The notes under the pieces were generated by a model, which was given only the letters and a program-made list of their open reading frames with translations, searched no databases and had not been told where the DNA came from. A stretch of 64,000 nt of DNA from Ruegeria faecimaris (GTDB lineage Bacteria; Pseudomonadota; Alphaproteobacteria; Rhodobacterales; Rhodobacteraceae), in assembly GCF_900182615.1 (NCBI RefSeq), contig NZ_FXTE01000013.1:36190-100189 (forward strand), given 5' to 3'. Made by a program: the position numbers and the translations under genes. Positions within the stretch are counted from its first letter, which is position 1. Every line of letters starts with the position of its first letter. Shown piece after piece: positions 44,899-53,359 of this stretch.

Positions 44899-45663
44899 AT
44901 GACGTTGTTTTCTATGCTCTCTGCCCAAGAACTGCTGCTGGCCTGTGGGGTTGCCTTCATTGCCGGTTGGGTCAAAGGCATGGTCGGGTTCGCCATGCCA
45001 ATGGTTCTGATCTCGGGGCTGAGCATGTTCCTTTCGCCGGATATGGCGATCGCGGGGCTTATCCTGCCAACCCTGGTGACAAATGGGGTGCAGGCATTGC
45101 GCGGGGGTGTTCCGGCCGCCGTGTCCTCGATCCGTCAGTTCCGTGTATTTCTGGTTGTCGGGTTGGTGTTTCTGCTGATTGGTGCTCAGTTGGTCAGCGC
45201 AGTGCCAGCATCAACTTTTTTGTTGATGATTGGCATCCCGGTGACAGTCTTTGCATTGATCCAGGTATTGGGGCTGCGTCTGAAATTGGCCAGCCCATCT
45301 GCCCGAATAGAGGGCATGATCGCCGCGGTTGCAGGCTTTGTCGGGGGGATGTCTGGAATTTGGGGACCACCAACCGTGGCTTATCTGACCGCCTTAAACA
45401 CCCCGAAAGCGGTGCAGATGCGTGTGCAGGGGGTCATCTATGGTTTGGGGGCGCTGGCGTTGCTGTTCGCGCATATGGGCTCCGGGATTTTCCGCGCCGA
45501 AACCGCTCCGTTCTCGGCTGCTCTGGTGCTGCCGGGGCTGGCGGGCATGTGGGTGGGGTTGCAACTGCAGTCGCGCATAGATCAGGCGCTGTTTCGCAAG
45601 ATCACCCTGTTCGTGCTGCTTATCGCAGGGCTGAACCTGTTGCGGCGCGGGCTGATGGGCTAG
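44899..45663 (+). CDS. TauE/SafE-family membrane permease
   Basis: 254 aa, about eight transmembrane helices in two halves. The N-terminal AFIAGWVKGMVGFAMPMVLISGLSMFL and second-half AAVAGFVGGMSGIWGPPTVAYLTAL carry the paired glycine-rich TauE/SafE motifs. Members export sulfite, sulfoacetate or other organosulfonates, or take up anions; substrate is not determined. AGGGGG before the ATG. Divergent to mcd across 144 bp and overlapping the convergent next gene by 4 bp. Confidence 0.82.
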   Translation: MTLFSMLSAQELLLACGVAFIAGWVKGMVGFAMPMVLISGLSMFLSPDMAIAGLILPTLVTNGVQALRGGVPAAVSSIRQFRVFLVVGLVFLLIGAQLVSAVPASTFLLMIGIPVTVFALIQVLGLRLKLASPSARIEGMIAAVAGFVGGMSGIWGPPTVAYLTALNTPKAVQMRVQGVIYGLGALALLFAHMGSGIFRAETAPFSAALVLPGLAGMWVGLQLQSRIDQALFRKITLFVLLIAGLNLLRRGLMG

Positions 45664-46202
45664 GCATGCCGATCTATCGCGCGCAGCGTGAAATAGAGCC
45701 CCAGCATCAGAAAGAACAGGCCCGAGATATCGCCGATCAGGAAGGCGATATATTCCAACCCACCGCTGCCAAAAGCCAGGTTGGTCAGCACGGACACCAA
45801 TATTGACGTGACGATCCCGACCCCCATGACGCAGGACCAGCATGGTTTGCGGTCCGGGTGGGGAAACAGATCGAAGCCGACCCATTTGCATAGGTAAAAT
45901 ACAGCAGGAACGGTTGTGACGGCGATTGCAATGGCGGCCAGACGGTTGGGCAGGAAGACGTCGCTTCCGCCGAGAAAGGCAAACACAAGAAAGACACCGG
46001 GCAAGAGCGCAAAAATCGCCCGCCACCCCAACAACCAAGCAGAGAGCACACGCACACCATGCGGGAGAAACAGCAAGCTGGCCTTGCTGGGATATTCGGG
46101 GAAGAATACGTTCTGCAGTGGCATCAGAACCTCGAACGTAAGGAACGAGGCAATCACGTAGGCCAGTGAGGCAAAGAACGTTTCAGAGGCCCATCTGCGC
46201 AC
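45660..46202 (-). CDS. MASE1-like integral membrane protein of unknown function
   Basis: 180 aa with five or six hydrophobic segments, including FFASLAYVIASFLTFEVL, RVLSAWLLGWRAIFALLPGVFLVFAFLG and a final FLIGDISGLFFLMLGLYFTL. Similar in arrangement to MASE1 sensory membrane domains, but no signalling output domain follows, so the role is open. It converges on tauE and is 36 bp from the stop of the MarR-like gene upstream on the same strand. Confidence 0.55.
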   Translation of the reverse strand: MRRWASETFFASLAYVIASFLTFEVLMPLQNVFFPEYPSKASLLFLPHGVRVLSAWLLGWRAIFALLPGVFLVFAFLGGSDVFLPNRLAAIAIAVTTVPAVFYLCKWVGFDLFPHPDRKPCWSCVMGVGIVTSILVSVLTNLAFGSGGLEYIAFLIGDISGLFFLMLGLYFTLRAIDRHA

Positions 46203-46238
46203 GGCGGTCAGCCAGCAATGCGCAGATCAAACGCTTTA

Positions 46239-46529
46239 CTACTTAGGCGCATGCACAACATACCGTCCACGGTTCGCGCTACCGCTTTGTGACAAATACC
46301 CCTTCTGCACCAGCGACTTCAGCGCACGAAAAAAGGTCGGGCGCGAGACGCTTTGCACAAGCGTGTGTTCAATCAACCCAAATGTCCGAACTTCCTGGTC
46401 AGCTTTGGACAGTTCTTCGGCGGCGTAATAGATATCGCGCTCTACCGGTGAGAGTTGTTCCAGCCCCAGCGTGCGCTCCATGCTTTGCATCAGTTTGCGC
46501 AGTTCGGTCAGTTTCAAGATTTCAGTCAT
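46239..46529 (-). CDS. MarR-like winged-helix regulator
   Basis: 96 aa starting MTEILKLTELRKLMQSMERTLG. After an N-terminal dimerisation helix comes a winged helix-turn-helix: LSPVERDIYYAAEELSK, LVQSVSRPTFFRALKSLVQKGYLSQSG and the wing NRGRYVVHAP. The frame is open to an ATG at 46640, but the extra 37 residues lack similarity and cover a promoter-like sequence on the other strand. Targets unknown. Confidence 0.72.
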   Translation of the reverse strand: MTEILKLTELRKLMQSMERTLGLEQLSPVERDIYYAAEELSKADQEVRTFGLIEHTLVQSVSRPTFFRALKSLVQKGYLSQSGSANRGRYVVHAPK

Positions 46530-46617
46530 TTCGTTACCTGTCGTTTCCCATGTCACGCGCTGCGACAAAGCAGCGGTATGAGACGAACTGAAATCTGAAT
46601 GTTCAGAAAGTCTCATA

Positions 46618-46645
46618 TTGACACTCATCCCCATTGGCATACACT
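46618..46645 (+). promoter_or_regulatory. Promoter of the candidate small RNA
   Basis: Perfect -35 TTGACA (46618-46623), 16-bp spacer, -10 TACACT (46640-46645, four of six). No coding gene lies downstream on this strand. Confidence 0.5.
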
Positions 46646-46651
46646 TGCTAT

Positions 46652-46751
46652 CTGATTAGGTTTCTCAATTCGCGAATGTGAGTGCGCGGCTGAGTTACCC
46701 AAGGTATTTTTAAACAACGCCCGGCGCGATTGCGTCGGGCGAATTTGTCTT
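46652..46751 (+). ncRNA. Candidate intergenic small RNA
   Basis: About 100 nt from the expected start site to a terminator-like hairpin. A stem-loop CTCAATT-CGCG-AAT-g-TGAG occurs at 46664-46682. The 3' hairpin is CGCCCGGCGC (46718-46727), loop GATT, GCGTCGGGCG (46732-46741), ten pairs with one G-U, followed by AATTTGTCTT, a modest U-rich tail. No ORF with a ribosome-binding site. It is antisense to the far 5' side of the MarR-like transcript only if that begins upstream. No Rfam family recognised. Confidence 0.4.
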
Positions 46752-46856
46752 AATGACATCATTGGATAGCTTAAACCGGCAAATCGGGCAACGAATTTGT
46801 AAGGACACCTTACGTTAGACGTATAAGGACGATTGCCAACAGATGTGCTGTCCGAA

Positions 46857-46883
46857 AAAAGGGGAGAGGTTTGCCCCCCTTTT
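46857..46883 (-). terminator. Rho-independent terminator of pckA
   Basis: AAAAGGGG (46857-46864) with CCCCTTTT (46876-46883); on the reverse strand the hairpin is followed by six U (complement of 46855-46860). Starts 6 bp after the pckA stop. Confidence 0.75.
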
Positions 46884-46889
46884 GCAACA

Positions 46890-48488
46890 TTAACCGATTG
46901 CTACGGCTTTGATGTCTTCATCGATAAAAGGCAGATACTGCTCAAAGTTTTCAGCAAACATCTGAACCAGCTTCTCAGCCTGTTTATCGAAAGCGGCCTG
47001 GTCGTCCCAGGTGCGTCGCGGATCCAGCAGAACTTCGGCGACACCGGGGACGGAAACCGGCACATCAAAGCCAAAATTCGCATCCTTGCGGAATTCCGCA
47101 TCCCGAAGCGATCCATCCAGAGCGGCAGTCAGCAAACCGCGGGTCGCACGGATCGGCATCCGGCTGCCAACGCCATAGGCGCCGCCAGTCCAGCCGGTAT
47201 TCACCAGCCAGCAGGTCGCGCCGTGCTGGGCGATCTTGTCGCGCAGCAGGTTGCCATAGACTTCTGGGCGACGCGGCATGAACGGCGCGCCAAAGCATGT
47301 CGAGAATGTGGGTTGGGGCTCGGTCACGCCGCGCTCTGTGCCAGCAACCTTCGAGGTGAAGCCCGACAGGAAGTGGTACATCGCCTGAGCGGGGGTCAGC
47401 CGCGCAATCGGGGGCAGAACACCAAACGCGTCACAAGTCAGCATGATGATGTTCTTCGGATGCCCGCCCAACGCGCTTTTCGAGGCATTGGAGATATACT
47501 CGAGCGGATAGGCGCAACGCATGTTTGCGGTCAGCGAGTCATCTTCGAAATCCAGCTCCTTGGTCTCGGGATCGAAAACCATATTCTCGATCACGGTGCC
47601 GAATTTGCTGGTGGTTGCATAGATCTCGGGTTCGGCCTCGGCGTTCAGGTTGATCGTCTTGGCATAGCACCCGCCCTCGAAGTTGAAAGTGCCACGGTCT
47701 GACCATCCATGTTCGTCATCGCCAATCAAGGTGCGGGCCGGATCAGCGGACAGGGTGGTCTTGCCAGTTCCCGAGAGGCCAAAGAAGACTGCGGTATCAA
47801 CGGGATTGCCGACCGCATGGTTCGCCGAGCAATGCATCGGCATCACGCCTTTTTCGGGCAGCATGTAATTCAGCAGGGTGAAGACGGATTTCTTGTTTTC
47901 ACCGGCATATTCTGTGCCGCCGATCAGAATCAATTTGCGGTCGAAGTTCAGTGCGATCACTGTCTCGCTACGGCAGTTGTGCTTGGCCGGATCAGCCTGG
48001 AAGCTGGGACAGTTGATGATTGTGAAATCCGCGATGAACTCATCCAGGTCTTCACGATCCGGGCGGCGCAGCAAGTGACGGATGAACAGATTATGCCATG
48101 CCAGTTCGGTGACCATGCGCACGTTGATCGAATAAGCGGGGTCGGCGCCACCGACCAGATCCTGCACAAAATAGTCACGACCCTTCATGTGCTCGATCAT
48201 ATCGGCATAAAGCGTTTCGAAACCCTCGGGGCTCATCTCGGCGTTGTTTTCCCACCAGATCGAATCGGCGACACTGTCGGTGCGGACAACATGCTTGTCC
48301 TTGGGAGAACGGCCAGTGAACTTGCCGGTACTGACAAGAAAAGCTCCGCCATTGCCAAGTGTACCTTCACCCCGCTTGAGAGCTTCTTCAATCAGTGCCG
48401 GTTCCATGAAGTTGTAATAGACATTGCCCAGACCCTCGATGCCCTGATCTTCGAGGCGGAATTGCGGGTTCACCCGTCCAGATGTCAT
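46890..48488 (-). CDS. pckA: Phosphoenolpyruvate carboxykinase (ATP)
   Basis: 532 aa. Converts oxaloacetate and ATP to PEP, CO2 and ADP in gluconeogenesis. [16 protein letters not shown] is the kinase-1 P-loop, followed by [21 protein letters not shown] (kinase-2/Mn site), and the specific [12 protein letters not shown] and [16 protein letters not shown] segments are intact. AGGAGAA before the ATG. It is divergent to chvI over 347 bp; in other alphaproteobacteria ChvI influences pckA. Two direct repeats lie about 135-170 bp upstream. Confidence 0.97.
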   Translation of the reverse strand: MTSGRVNPQFRLEDQGIEGLGNVYYNFMEPALIEEALKRGEGTLGNGGAFLVSTGKFTGRSPKDKHVVRTDSVADSIWWENNAEMSPEGFETLYADMIEHMKGRDYFVQDLVGGADPAYSINVRMVTELAWHNLFIRHLLRRPDREDLDEFIADFTIINCPSFQADPAKHNCRSETVIALNFDRKLILIGGTEYAGENKKSVFTLLNYMLPEKGVMPMHCSANHAVGNPVDTAVFFGLSGTGKTTLSADPARTLIGDDEHGWSDRGTFNFEGGCYAKTINLNAEAEPEIYATTSKFGTVIENMVFDPETKELDFEDDSLTANMRCAYPLEYISNASKSALGGHPKNIIMLTCDAFGVLPPIARLTPAQAMYHFLSGFTSKVAGTERGVTEPQPTFSTCFGAPFMPRRPEVYGNLLRDKIAQHGATCWLVNTGWTGGAYGVGSRMPIRATRGLLTAALDGSLRDAEFRKDANFGFDVPVSVPGVAEVLLDPRRTWDDQAAFDKQAEKLVQMFAENFEQYLPFIDEDIKAVAIG

Positions 48489-48835
48489 GTGTGTCTTCTC
48501 CTGTGGCGGCGCGGCGGCAGATTGGCCAAGGTGCGCTCTTGGGGCAGTGTACCGGGAAAACCGGCGATTGGGCGGGTCTTATCATGGTCGTTTAGGGCGT
48601 GAACAGGACGGTTTGGCGCAGTTAGCGCAACCAAGTTCAGGTTTAGCGCCACCATGTTTTTTCTGCCGGAAATACAGACACTTTTCGAAGACCATTAACG
48701 GCTTTTTTGCCGCATGTGTGTGACAACAATCGCACGATTCGTAGATGGTGATTGATTCGCGGCCATAAAAACGACAAAAATGCTCTACAAATAAGCGAAT
48801 TGTTTCGTATGAGAGCAGGAATAGGGGTTAACCCG
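48489..48835. other. pckA/chvI divergent regulatory region
   Basis: 347 bp without a coding gene. Holds repeats related to GGTnGCGCTAA at 48613-48654 and AT-rich sequence up to the chvI ribosome-binding site (AGGGG, 48822-48826). No ORF in it has credible start signals. Confidence 0.7.
48613..48654 (-). repeat. Direct repeats upstream of pckA, possible operators
   Basis: TTAGCGCAACCA (48622-48633) and TTAGCGCCACCA (48643-48654) repeat every 21 bp, with a third partial copy TTGGCGCA at 48613. On the pckA strand each reads TGGTnGCGCTAA, near the CG-centred operators of LacI-family regulators (TGnTAnCGnTAnCA). Confidence 0.45.
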
Positions 48836-49540
48836 ATGTCAAAGATTGCACTGGTGGATGACGACAGGAACATTCTGACGTCCGTATCCATGACGCTCGA
48901 AGCCGAGGGTTTCGAGGTAGAAACGTATAACGACGGGCAGGCTGCTCTGGATGCGTTTAACAAGAAGCTGCCCGATATGGCAGTGCTGGATATCAAGATG
49001 CCGCGTATGGATGGCATGGATTTGCTGCAGCGACTGCGGCAGAAGACCCAGATGCCGGTGATCTTTCTGACTTCGAAAGATGACGAGATCGACGAAGTTC
49101 TGGGTTTGCGTATGGGTGCTGATGATTATGTCAAAAAGCCCTTTTCGCAACGGTTGCTGGTAGAACGGATACGGGCCTTGCTGCGCCGTCAGGAAGCGAC
49201 CTCGGGTGATCCCGTGGCTGCCAACACAGGCGACGCCAAGGTGATGGAACGGGGCGAATTGCGGATGGACCCCTTGCGCCACGCGGTGAGCTGGAAGGGA
49301 TCGGATGTCTCTTTGACAGTGACCGAGTTCCTGCTGCTGCAGGCCTTGGCGCAGCGTCCGGGATTTGTCAAAAGCCGCGATCAGCTGATGGATGTTGCCT
49401 ATGACGATCAGGTCTATGTAGATGACCGCACGATCGACAGCCACATCAAGCGTCTGCGCAAAAAGATGCGCGCTGCTGATCCGGAGTTTTCGGCCATCGA
49501 AACGTTGTATGGTATTGGGTATCGGTACAACGAAGAATAA
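48836..49540 (+). CDS. chvI: Response regulator ChvI
   Basis: 234-aa OmpR-type regulator. Receiver with acidic pocket DDD (residues 8-10), phospho-acceptor D52 in [12 protein letters not shown], conserved Lys in DYVKKPFS; winged-helix output from about 135 with [30 protein letters not shown] and [15 protein letters not shown]. Pairs with ChvG, the adjacent gene; in rhizobia and relatives the pair controls envelope, acid and carbon responses and pckA. The longer frame from 48752 is not supported. Confidence 0.92.
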   Translation: MSKIALVDDDRNILTSVSMTLEAEGFEVETYNDGQAALDAFNKKLPDMAVLDIKMPRMDGMDLLQRLRQKTQMPVIFLTSKDDEIDEVLGLRMGADDYVKKPFSQRLLVERIRALLRRQEATSGDPVAANTGDAKVMERGELRMDPLRHAVSWKGSDVSLTVTEFLLLQALAQRPGFVKSRDQLMDVAYDDQVYVDDRTIDSHIKRLRKKMRAADPEFSAIETLYGIGYRYNEE

Positions 49541-49572
49541 GCGTGGCCTAAGTTAAGGGGTTACTGGGTCTC

Positions 49573-51291
49573 GTGCGCGATACTGAGCAAGAAAACGAGT
49601 TACGCGACGGTGACGTCGTTCTGGGGGATGACTGGGTCATCCCCCAGAGCGACGATGCCGCCGAACTCAGGGCCACACGCGGCCGCCGCAATCTGTTTTC
49701 CCTGCGGGGCTCGCCTCTGGCGCGCAAGATCATCACATTCAACATGATTGCATTGGTGATTCTGGTCACCGGATTGCTATATCTGGATAATTCGCGAGAA
49801 GAACAGGTGCAGCAGACCGCCCGGAACCTAGTTGGGGATGCGCAGTTGGTCAGCAACGTATTTGAAACCCAACTGCGACAGAATGTGACTGGCATTACCC
49901 GCGACGCGGCCATCCTGGATGTCAAAGATACGTTGGCTGGTCTCAGCCTGCCGGTCGGCGGTGAAGTCTTTGTTTACGATGCTCGTGGGACGCTGATTGG
50001 TTGGACGCGCGGCGCGCCTGCGGTCTCAGAGATGCCGGTCATGCTGCGCTCAGAAGCTGATGCGCAGACTGGAAGCACACTGATCAGTGATGCCTTGAAC
50101 GCGGTTTGGACCGGGCTGTCCAAAGTGTTCAAGCAAGATGAAACCAGCGAAGCGCCAACCTTGGCCCAACGCGTTCAGGCCATCATTCCACAGGCGCTGA
50201 CCGGGCATATTCAGGTTCAGGCGGTTCAGGATGACGCAGGCGAAACGGTTATCGTTGCTGCGGCCCCGATCCAACTGGATGGAAAGCCCGTTGGCGCAGT
50301 TGCCATGGCCGGTCCCGCCGGAGAAATCGACGCATTGGCCCGCCGTGATCAAGAGCGGATCCTGCGCATGTTCGTCGTGGCGCTTTTGGTTTCCGTTGGC
50401 TTGAGCCTTGTCCTTGCATCGACCATCGCCAACCCGCTGGCCGATCTGGCATCCGCCGCCGAGATGGGCAAAGACCGCGGTGCGGGGGTCAACCCGGGCC
50501 GCATCCGCATCCCCGATCTGAGCGCGCGACCGGACGAAATCGGACGACTCAGCCGAGCTTTGCGCGGCATGGTTACAGCGCTGTACAACCGGATTGATGC
50601 AAACGAACAATTCGCGGCAGATGTGGCGCATGAGATCAAAAACCCCCTAGCCAGCCTTCAATCTGCTGTGGGCACGTTGCGCATGGTTAAAAGAGACGAC
50701 CAGCGCGACAAGCTGTTGGGGGTGATCGAACATGATGTCCGTCGGCTGGATCGTCTGGTCAGCGACATTTCGAACGCCTCGCGCCTGGACGCCGAACTGG
50801 TCAAGGAGGAAGAACAGCCATTTGATTTGTTGAACCTGATCGGAAACCTCGGTCAGTATCTGGGCGAGGATGCGCGCGCCAAGGGAATCGATTACATCAC
50901 TGATCTGCCGCCCGAACCAATCACCGTGACCGGGCTTGAGGCGCGATTGGCGCAGGTGTTCGTAAACCTGATCACCAATGCGATTTCCTTCTGCGAAGAA
51001 AGCGATGCCATACGTGTGTGGGTACGCCGGCGCGAGGATCGGGTTCTGGTTGTTGTTGAAGACACCGGCCCAGGCATCCCCGAGCAGGCCCTGACCAAAG
51101 TGTTCAAACGGTTCTATTCCCAACGTCCCGTTGAGCATTTCGGCAATAACTCGGGGTTGGGTCTGGCGATCTCGAAACAGATTGTCGAGGCGCATGGCGG
51201 GGTGATTTGGGCCGAGAATATCCGCCCGACCGAAGCGGACATAACTTCAGACCCTCAGGGCGCGCGATTCGTCGTGGGCCTGCCGGTTTGA
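49573..51291 (+). CDS. chvG: Sensor histidine kinase ChvG
   Basis: 572 aa from a GTG. Cytoplasmic N-terminus, TM1 at about 53-71, a periplasmic domain, TM2 at about 265-284, then HAMP, DHp with H353 (ADVAHEIKNPLASLQSAVGTLR) and catalytic ATPase domain with NLITNAI, DTGPGIPEQALTKVFKRFY and GLGLAISKQIVEAHGG. ExoR, its periplasmic repressor in Agrobacterium and Sinorhizobium, is not in the window. Followed by hprK after 4 bp. Confidence 0.92.
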   Translation: MRDTEQENELRDGDVVLGDDWVIPQSDDAAELRATRGRRNLFSLRGSPLARKIITFNMIALVILVTGLLYLDNSREEQVQQTARNLVGDAQLVSNVFETQLRQNVTGITRDAAILDVKDTLAGLSLPVGGEVFVYDARGTLIGWTRGAPAVSEMPVMLRSEADAQTGSTLISDALNAVWTGLSKVFKQDETSEAPTLAQRVQAIIPQALTGHIQVQAVQDDAGETVIVAAAPIQLDGKPVGAVAMAGPAGEIDALARRDQERILRMFVVALLVSVGLSLVLASTIANPLADLASAAEMGKDRGAGVNPGRIRIPDLSARPDEIGRLSRALRGMVTALYNRIDANEQFAADVAHEIKNPLASLQSAVGTLRMVKRDDQRDKLLGVIEHDVRRLDRLVSDISNASRLDAELVKEEEQPFDLLNLIGNLGQYLGEDARAKGIDYITDLPPEPITVTGLEARLAQVFVNLITNAISFCEESDAIRVWVRRREDRVLVVVEDTGPGIPEQALTKVFKRFYSQRPVEHFGNNSGLGLAISKQIVEAHGGVIWAENIRPTEADITSDPQGARFVVGLPV

Positions 51292-51295
51292 CGCG

Positions 51296-51766
51296 GTGAG
51301 CACGTCCGCACTCTCCTCTGTTGAACACAAAGATACTGCCATCGTTCACGCCTCTTGCGTCGCGATAGCAGACCGTGCTGTTTTGATCGTGGGGCCTTCG
51401 GGCACCGGGAAGTCAGCGCTGTCTTTGCAGATGATGGCGTTGGGGGCCGATCTGGTCGCGGACGATCGGGTTCGGTTGTATATGGATGGCAATCTCGCCT
51501 TGGCAGAGGCGGCTCCAAATATCGGTGGACTGATCGAGGCAAGAGGTCTTGGCCTGTTGCGGGCAGTCTCGGTTGGGCCGGTGCCGGTTGGCTTTGTGGT
51601 GGACATGGCGCAAGAAGAACCCGAGCGCCTGCCAGAACCCCGTTCAATTCTTATCCTGAGGCAAACTGTTCCCTTGCTTCGGGGCGCTGGCGTCTCCAAT
51701 TTACCAGCAGCGCTATTGCTACTGATGAAAAACGGGTGCGCAGACCCGGAATGGCCCAATCAATGA
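51296..51766 (+). CDS. hprK: HPr kinase/phosphorylase, short C-terminal form
   Basis: 156 aa, about half the Gram-positive HprK length. It contains only the catalytic domain: P-loop GPSGTGKS at residues 33-40, ADDRVRLYMDG, and IEARGLGLLRA, which replaces the usual IRGLGIINV. Phosphorylates HPr on Ser46; the HPr encoded downstream does carry Ser46. Starts at a GTG. In alphaproteobacteria HprK belongs to a regulatory PTS that does not import sugars. The stop overlaps rapZ (ATGA). Confidence 0.88.
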   Translation: MSTSALSSVEHKDTAIVHASCVAIADRAVLIVGPSGTGKSALSLQMMALGADLVADDRVRLYMDGNLALAEAAPNIGGLIEARGLGLLRAVSVGPVPVGFVVDMAQEEPERLPEPRSILILRQTVPLLRGAGVSNLPAALLLLMKNGCADPEWPNQ

Positions 51767-52644
51767 CGACCCAAAGACGCATCGTACTTGTCACCGGCCC
51801 ATCCGGCGCAGGCCGGTCCACCGCAATCCGTGTCTTAGAGGATCTGGGGTTCGAGGCCATCGACAACCTTCCCATGGGTCTTTTGCTGCGTCTATTAGAC
51901 GGGCCAAAAACCGACCGTCCCATGGCGCTTGGTATTGATGCGCGCAACCGCGATTTTTCCACGATTGGCGTCATCGAATTGCTGGCTAAGCTTCGGTGGA
52001 TGGAACAGGTTGACCTGACCACGCTTTATCTCGATTGCAGCGATGAAGTCCTGCTGCGCCGGTATTCGGAAACCCGCAGACGTCACCCGGTGTCTGCGGA
52101 TGCCAGCCCTGAAACCGGCGTGCGCCAGGAAAAAGAGTCGCTGGCCCCAATTCGTGAACTTGCAGATACGTTGATCGATACCACGCCACTGAATGTTCAC
52201 CAACTGCGCGAAGAGGTAGAGCGTTGGTTTGCACCTCAGGGTGGGCGGCATCTGGCGGTAACCATCGAATCATTTTCCTATAAGCGTGGTTTGCCTCGCG
52301 GATTGGATATGGTCTTTGACTGCCGTTTTCTCACCAACCCGTACTGGCGTCCCGAGCTTCGGGCCGAAGATGGTCGCAATTCGGATGTGGCGAGCTATAT
52401 TCAAACCGACGCGAACTATGCGCCTTTCTTCGAAAGGGTGGTTGACCTGCTGACTTTGTTGTTGCCCGCCTACCGGGCCGAGGGCAAAGCCTACCTGTCC
52501 GTGGCCTTTGGCTGTACCGGAGGGCAACACAGATCGGTTGCAATGGCCGAAGCGGTTGCAAGGGCCCTTGCAGAGGGGGGGCAGCAAGTGGCAATTAGGC
52601 ATCGCGAAATGGAAAGACGATCGTTGAATGTGAGGCCGGATTGA
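51763..52644 (+). CDS. rapZ: RNase adapter protein RapZ (YvcJ family)
   Basis: 293 aa. N-terminal Walker A GPSGAGRS (12-19), and conserved GIDARNRDF, LDCSDEVLLRRYSETRRRHP, ESFSYKRGLPRGLDMVFDCRFL NPY, GCTGGQHRSVAMAE. In enterobacteria RapZ directs RNase E to GlmZ and senses glucosamine-6-phosphate; in other bacteria it is a nucleotide-binding regulator. The start at 51763 overlaps the hprK stop, and an ATG at 51751 is an alternative. Overlaps the following IIA gene (TTGA). Confidence 0.93.
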   Translation: MTTQRRIVLVTGPSGAGRSTAIRVLEDLGFEAIDNLPMGLLLRLLDGPKTDRPMALGIDARNRDFSTIGVIELLAKLRWMEQVDLTTLYLDCSDEVLLRRYSETRRRHPVSADASPETGVRQEKESLAPIRELADTLIDTTPLNVHQLREEVERWFAPQGGRHLAVTIESFSYKRGLPRGLDMVFDCRFLTNPYWRPELRAEDGRNSDVASYIQTDANYAPFFERVVDLLTLLLPAYRAEGKAYLSVAFGCTGGQHRSVAMAEAVARALAEGGQQVAIRHREMERRSLNVRPD

Positions 52645-53054
52645 TCGGGATCGTACTCGTAGCACATGGTGGGCTGGCCAAAGAATATTTGGCCGCGATG
52701 CAGCATGTGGTCGGCAATCAGCCCGGCCTGGCCGCGATCTCGATCGAGGCCGATCATGATCGCGAAGCGAAGCAATCGGAAATCTGTGCGGCCGCCGACA
52801 GTGTTGATGTTGGTGACGGTGTTGTCGTCGTGACCGATCTGTTTGGCGGAAGCCCGTCGAATCTCAGCCTGCGTGCCTGCGCGCCGCAGGATCGCCGTAT
52901 CCTTTACGGCGCAAATCTTCCCATGTTGATAAAACTGGCCAAATCCCGCCACCTGCCGATTGGCGAAGCCGTGCGGCAGGCAATGGAAGCTGGACGTAAG
53001 TATATCAATGCGCAAAATGTGACGTTTGACGAGAACCGGACAGATAAAGAATGA
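52641..53054 (+). CDS. PTS mannose/fructose-type IIA component (regulatory)
   Basis: 137 aa from a TTG. Begins IGIVLVAHGGLAKEYL; the histidine at residue 9 corresponds to the phosphorylation site of EIIA-Man. GVVVVTDLFGGSPSNLSL is typical, as is the C-terminal ANLPMLIKLAKSR. It has no IIB, IIC or IID partner here, so it belongs to the nitrogen/carbon-sensing PTS of alphaproteobacteria. Coupled by overlap to rapZ and HPr. Confidence 0.9.
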   Translation: MIGIVLVAHGGLAKEYLAAMQHVVGNQPGLAAISIEADHDREAKQSEICAAADSVDVGDGVVVVTDLFGGSPSNLSLRACAPQDRRILYGANLPMLIKLAKSRHLPIGEAVRQAMEAGRKYINAQNVTFDENRTDKE

Positions 53055-53320
53055 CCACCCGAAGCTTGAAAATTATCAATGAAAAGGGCCTGCATGCCCG
53101 CGCCTCGGCCAAGCTGGTTGAGTTGGTAGAAGGGTTCGACGCTCAGGCCGAGGTGTCGAAAGACGGGCTTTCCGCATCCGGCGACAGCATTATGGGTCTT
53201 TTGATGTTGGCAGCGTCTCGCGGAACGACTATTGACGTCGAGACGTCCGGACCGGATGCTGAGGCGTTGGCTGATGCGTTGGAGACTCTGGTGAACGACA
53301 AGTTCGGAGAAGGTTTCTGA
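53051..53320 (+). CDS. ptsH: Phosphocarrier protein HPr
   Basis: 89 aa. Active-site H15 in KGLHARASAK and regulatory Ser46 in GDSIMGLLMLAASRGT, the substrate of the HprK encoded at 51296-51766. Overlaps the IIA gene by 4 bp. Enzyme I (ptsP) is not in the window. Confidence 0.95.
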   Translation: MTTRSLKIINEKGLHARASAKLVELVEGFDAQAEVSKDGLSASGDSIMGLLMLAASRGTTIDVETSGPDAEALADALETLVNDKFGEGF

Positions 53321-53359
53321 CCGCACCCGCCGTGATACGAAGAACGGGATAACCAGGAA

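Larger units (their letters stand above)
46530..46889. other. Gene-free stretch between the MarR-like gene and pckA
   Basis: 360 bp without a supported protein-coding gene. It holds, in order, the upstream region of the MarR-like gene, a forward-strand promoter-like sequence at 46618-46645, a candidate small RNA (46652-46751), and the pckA terminator at 46857-46883. Confidence 0.7.

Noticed and set aside
44850..45806. 318-residue forward frame in another phase of the TauE gene
   Set aside because: Overlaps the TauE/SafE protein in a different frame; Cys/Arg/Gly-rich composition typical of an out-of-frame translation.
46833..48602. Two long forward frames (289 and 297 residues) across pckA
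   Set aside because: Both are antisense to a full-length pckA with intact P-loop and show no conserved motifs.
51355..51762. Upstream extension of rapZ
   Set aside because: It is the +1 frame of hprK; the RapZ N-terminus begins just before the Walker A motif at 51763.
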